Made by a program: the position numbers and the translations under genes | Assembly (NCBI GenBank): GCA_016713325.1 | Contig: JADJPJ010000091.1 | Span: forward strand, 1 to 15,112 | From: Candidatus Flexifilum affinis | GTDB lineage: Bacteria; Chloroflexota; Anaerolineae; Aggregatilineales; Phototrophicaceae | Direction: 5' to 3' | DNA length: 15,112 nt | Shown: positions 13,793 through 15,112 of the stretch, in pieces | Layout: every line of letters begins with the position of its first letter | How positions within the stretch are numbered: position 1 is the stretch's first letter | The notes under the pieces: model-generated | The model's input: the letters and a program-made list of their open reading frames with translations, nothing else | Databases searched by the model: none | What the model was told of the DNA's origin: nothing

Positions 13793-14068
13793 CACCTGTT
13801 CAGGTAGCGCGGCAGGTCGTTGAGCGCAGCGCGGATCAGGCGGTGTCTTCGCTCACCTGGATGAACCGGACGGGGTCGAAGGGCTGCGGCATTGCGCGGC
13901 ATGACCGGGCGAAAGCCGCCGCGGTTCCGCTCGATGTACTCCCGGAGGACGTCCTTCATCACCGCATTGCGGCTGCCGCGCAGGATGTGGTTCCACCAGG
14001 CGATCGGGTCAGCATCACTCCTGCGGCGTCATCTCGACCGTCGCCGTCACCCGTTTGGTTTTCGCCAT
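13792..14068 (-). CDS. ParR-like ribbon-helix-helix partition adaptor, frameshifted
   Basis: ATG 14068 is preceded by GGAGGAGAGGAGA. MAKTKRVTATVEMTPQE gives an RHH-type beta-strand and then a TGA. One base earlier the frame continues SDADPIAWWNHILRGSRNAV then MKDVLREYIERN, the helical part. A further shift gives FDPVRFIQVSEDTA, and another LIRAALNDLPRYLNR with TGA at 13794-13792. The gene lies 44 bases downstream of a ParM-like gene on the same strand, as parR follows parM in type II partition operons; ParR binds the centromere and links it to the actin filament. The sequence fits but ParR proteins vary greatly, so the role rests partly on position. Confidence 0.55.
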
Positions 14069-14111
14069 CGTCTTCTCCTCTCCTCCGCCTGTCGAAGCGG
14101 TCGAAATCAGG

Positions 14112-15112
14112 TCAACACCGGACCGGCAAGAACTCCTGCAACCGGCTGATGAACTGGGCGTAGTGCAGATAACCGCAGGCATTGGCGGTTGGGGCATTGG
14201 ACATCAGCAGCGTTTGGGGATAGGCCGCTCGGATCGCCTCGAAGACCAGGGCGGCGCCGCCCGCCGGAGAGGAAGATGACATCCAGCGTGGTGCCGCGCT
14301 GCCACTTCTCTCTCATCAGGTTGAGGGGTGGCGCTGCGCGGCGGGCCAGCGCCTCCTGAACGACGGCTTCGTAGCTGACCGGTCTGCCCGTTGGCGTGGA
14401 AGATACCGGAATGGAACAACTCCTCGACCAGGCGGAAGGGGATCTTCTGGCGGTAGTCGCGCTCCAGCGCCGCGGCAGTGCGCTCCTGGGCGGTATTGGG
14501 CGCCGCTCTCCACCGACCCGCTCTCGGCGTCGACGTACTCGCCCTGGTCGTCGAGCGCCGGATCGACGTTGTAAATTGCCGATGTCGCAGACGCCAGTAC
14601 GGCGGGCGTGTGCTGGCGGTTGATGTCGCCGGTGTCGGTGAGGTGGCGGCGTAGATCGTGCCGTAGGGCTGAGGCACGACCATGACCTCGCAGATGTTGG
14701 CGACGACCTCGGCGGTGTCGGTGGCGACGGATGCTGCCCCGAAGCAGAGCGGCCTTCGGGTCCGGCGCGTCGCGCATGTGGTCGACCGGCAGGCCGGTGG
14801 CGATGCGGAGGTGCAGGACATCGCCGGTTCCACGCCACGGCCAGCAGTTTTGCCGATGGCGACCTTGGCCGAGCGCAGACGGAAGGCGTTGCCCATCGTC
14901 GCCTCGTCGGCGGTGCGACCCCGCGCGGGCGGAACAACTCTCACCGGGCGGGAGCTGGGAGAGGGCCGGATCGCCCGGCGAACCACAGGCCATCGTCGAC
15001 ACCGGATCTGGTCACGGGGTGGCGCCGGGCGATCTCGTCCTGCTGGAACGTCTCGCGCGCGTGACCGAGCACAGAGGGAAGGGTAGGACCTGGTCGGTGG
15101 TCACGGCTTTGA
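14112..15112 (-). CDS. ParM/StbA-like actin-family ATPase (5' end outside window), frameshifted
   Basis: Coding runs in from the right edge (KAVTTDQVLP) and continues through frame changes: FQQDEIARRHPVTRSG, DDGLWFAGRS, ATMGNAFRLRSAKVAIGK, VLHLRIATGLPVDHMRDAPD, DTAEVVANICEVMVVPQPYG then TIYAA. Next are VCDIGN (14595-14578, the phosphate-2 motif of actin-like ATPases), DDQGEYVDAESGSVESG, LERDYRQKIPFRLVEELFHS, LNLMREKWQRGTTLDVIFLS then GG (the adenosine-motif region) and CGYLHYAQFISRLQEFLPV, stop at 14114-14112. Filament-forming ATPases of this type push plasmid copies apart before division. The followed RHH gene supports a type II partition operon. The N-terminal phosphate-1 motif is outside the window. 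Confidence 0.68.

Noticed and set aside
1..15112. tRNA, rRNA or known riboswitch
   Set aside because: No cloverleaf with a TTCRA-type arm, no rRNA-like sequence and no recognisable riboswitch core was seen by eye on either strand.

Overview
The window joins two very different regions. Bases 1 to about 8500 have moderate GC content and hold the remains of a surface-glycan or exopolysaccharide biosynthesis cluster: two GT4 glycosyltransferases, one intact GT2 glycosyltransferase and class I SAM methyltransferases, shot through with insertion-sequence debris. Bases from about 8500 to 15112 are very GC-rich and hold what looks like a plasmid or integrative-element backbone, all read from the minus strand. 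The gene types and the style of the mobilisation and partition proteins suggest a Chloroflexota bacterium, but that is inference from memory of such proteins.

Left region, plus strand: the C-terminal part of a GT4 glycosyltransferase (1-665), a methyltransferase abutting it (666-1526, C-terminus frameshifted), and a second GT4 enzyme split by two compensating frameshifts (1616-2854). Next come a short minus-strand coiled-coil protein (3144-3383) and a large inverted structure (3467-8500). Its left arm is a decayed IS3-family element (3467-4698) followed by a decayed methyltransferase (4758-5630). Its right arm is a diverged copy of the same pair in reverse: methyltransferase (8036-7107, minus) and an internally deleted IS3-family element (8500-8095). 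Between the arms lie a transposase C-terminal remnant (about 5800-5955) and an intact GT2 enzyme with C-terminal membrane helices (6038-7030).

Right region, minus strand, in transcription order from the right edge: a ParM/StbA-like actin ATPase (cut by the window edge), a ParR-like ribbon-helix-helix protein, and a 40-residue protein. Then comes a dense run of adjacent inverted repeats (13363-13553), an HU/IHF-like protein, a MobC-like ribbon-helix-helix protein and a small relaxase-like protein with an HxxxH/HxH cluster. A near-perfect 17-bp-arm inverted repeat (11928-11979) sits just ahead of a roughly 970-codon primase-helicase (11907-8994). A cluster of CTGTGAC/GTCACAG motifs (8773-9024) follows that gene. 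Together these genes would give replication initiation, mobilisation and segregation of a plasmid-like replicon.

Many genes, including almost everything in the GC-rich part, are broken by single-base frameshifts although catalytic motifs survive in each successive frame. Either the assembly contains uncorrected indel errors or the genes decayed very recently. The IS3 copy at 3467-4698, by contrast, carries real nonsense codons and lost catalytic positions.
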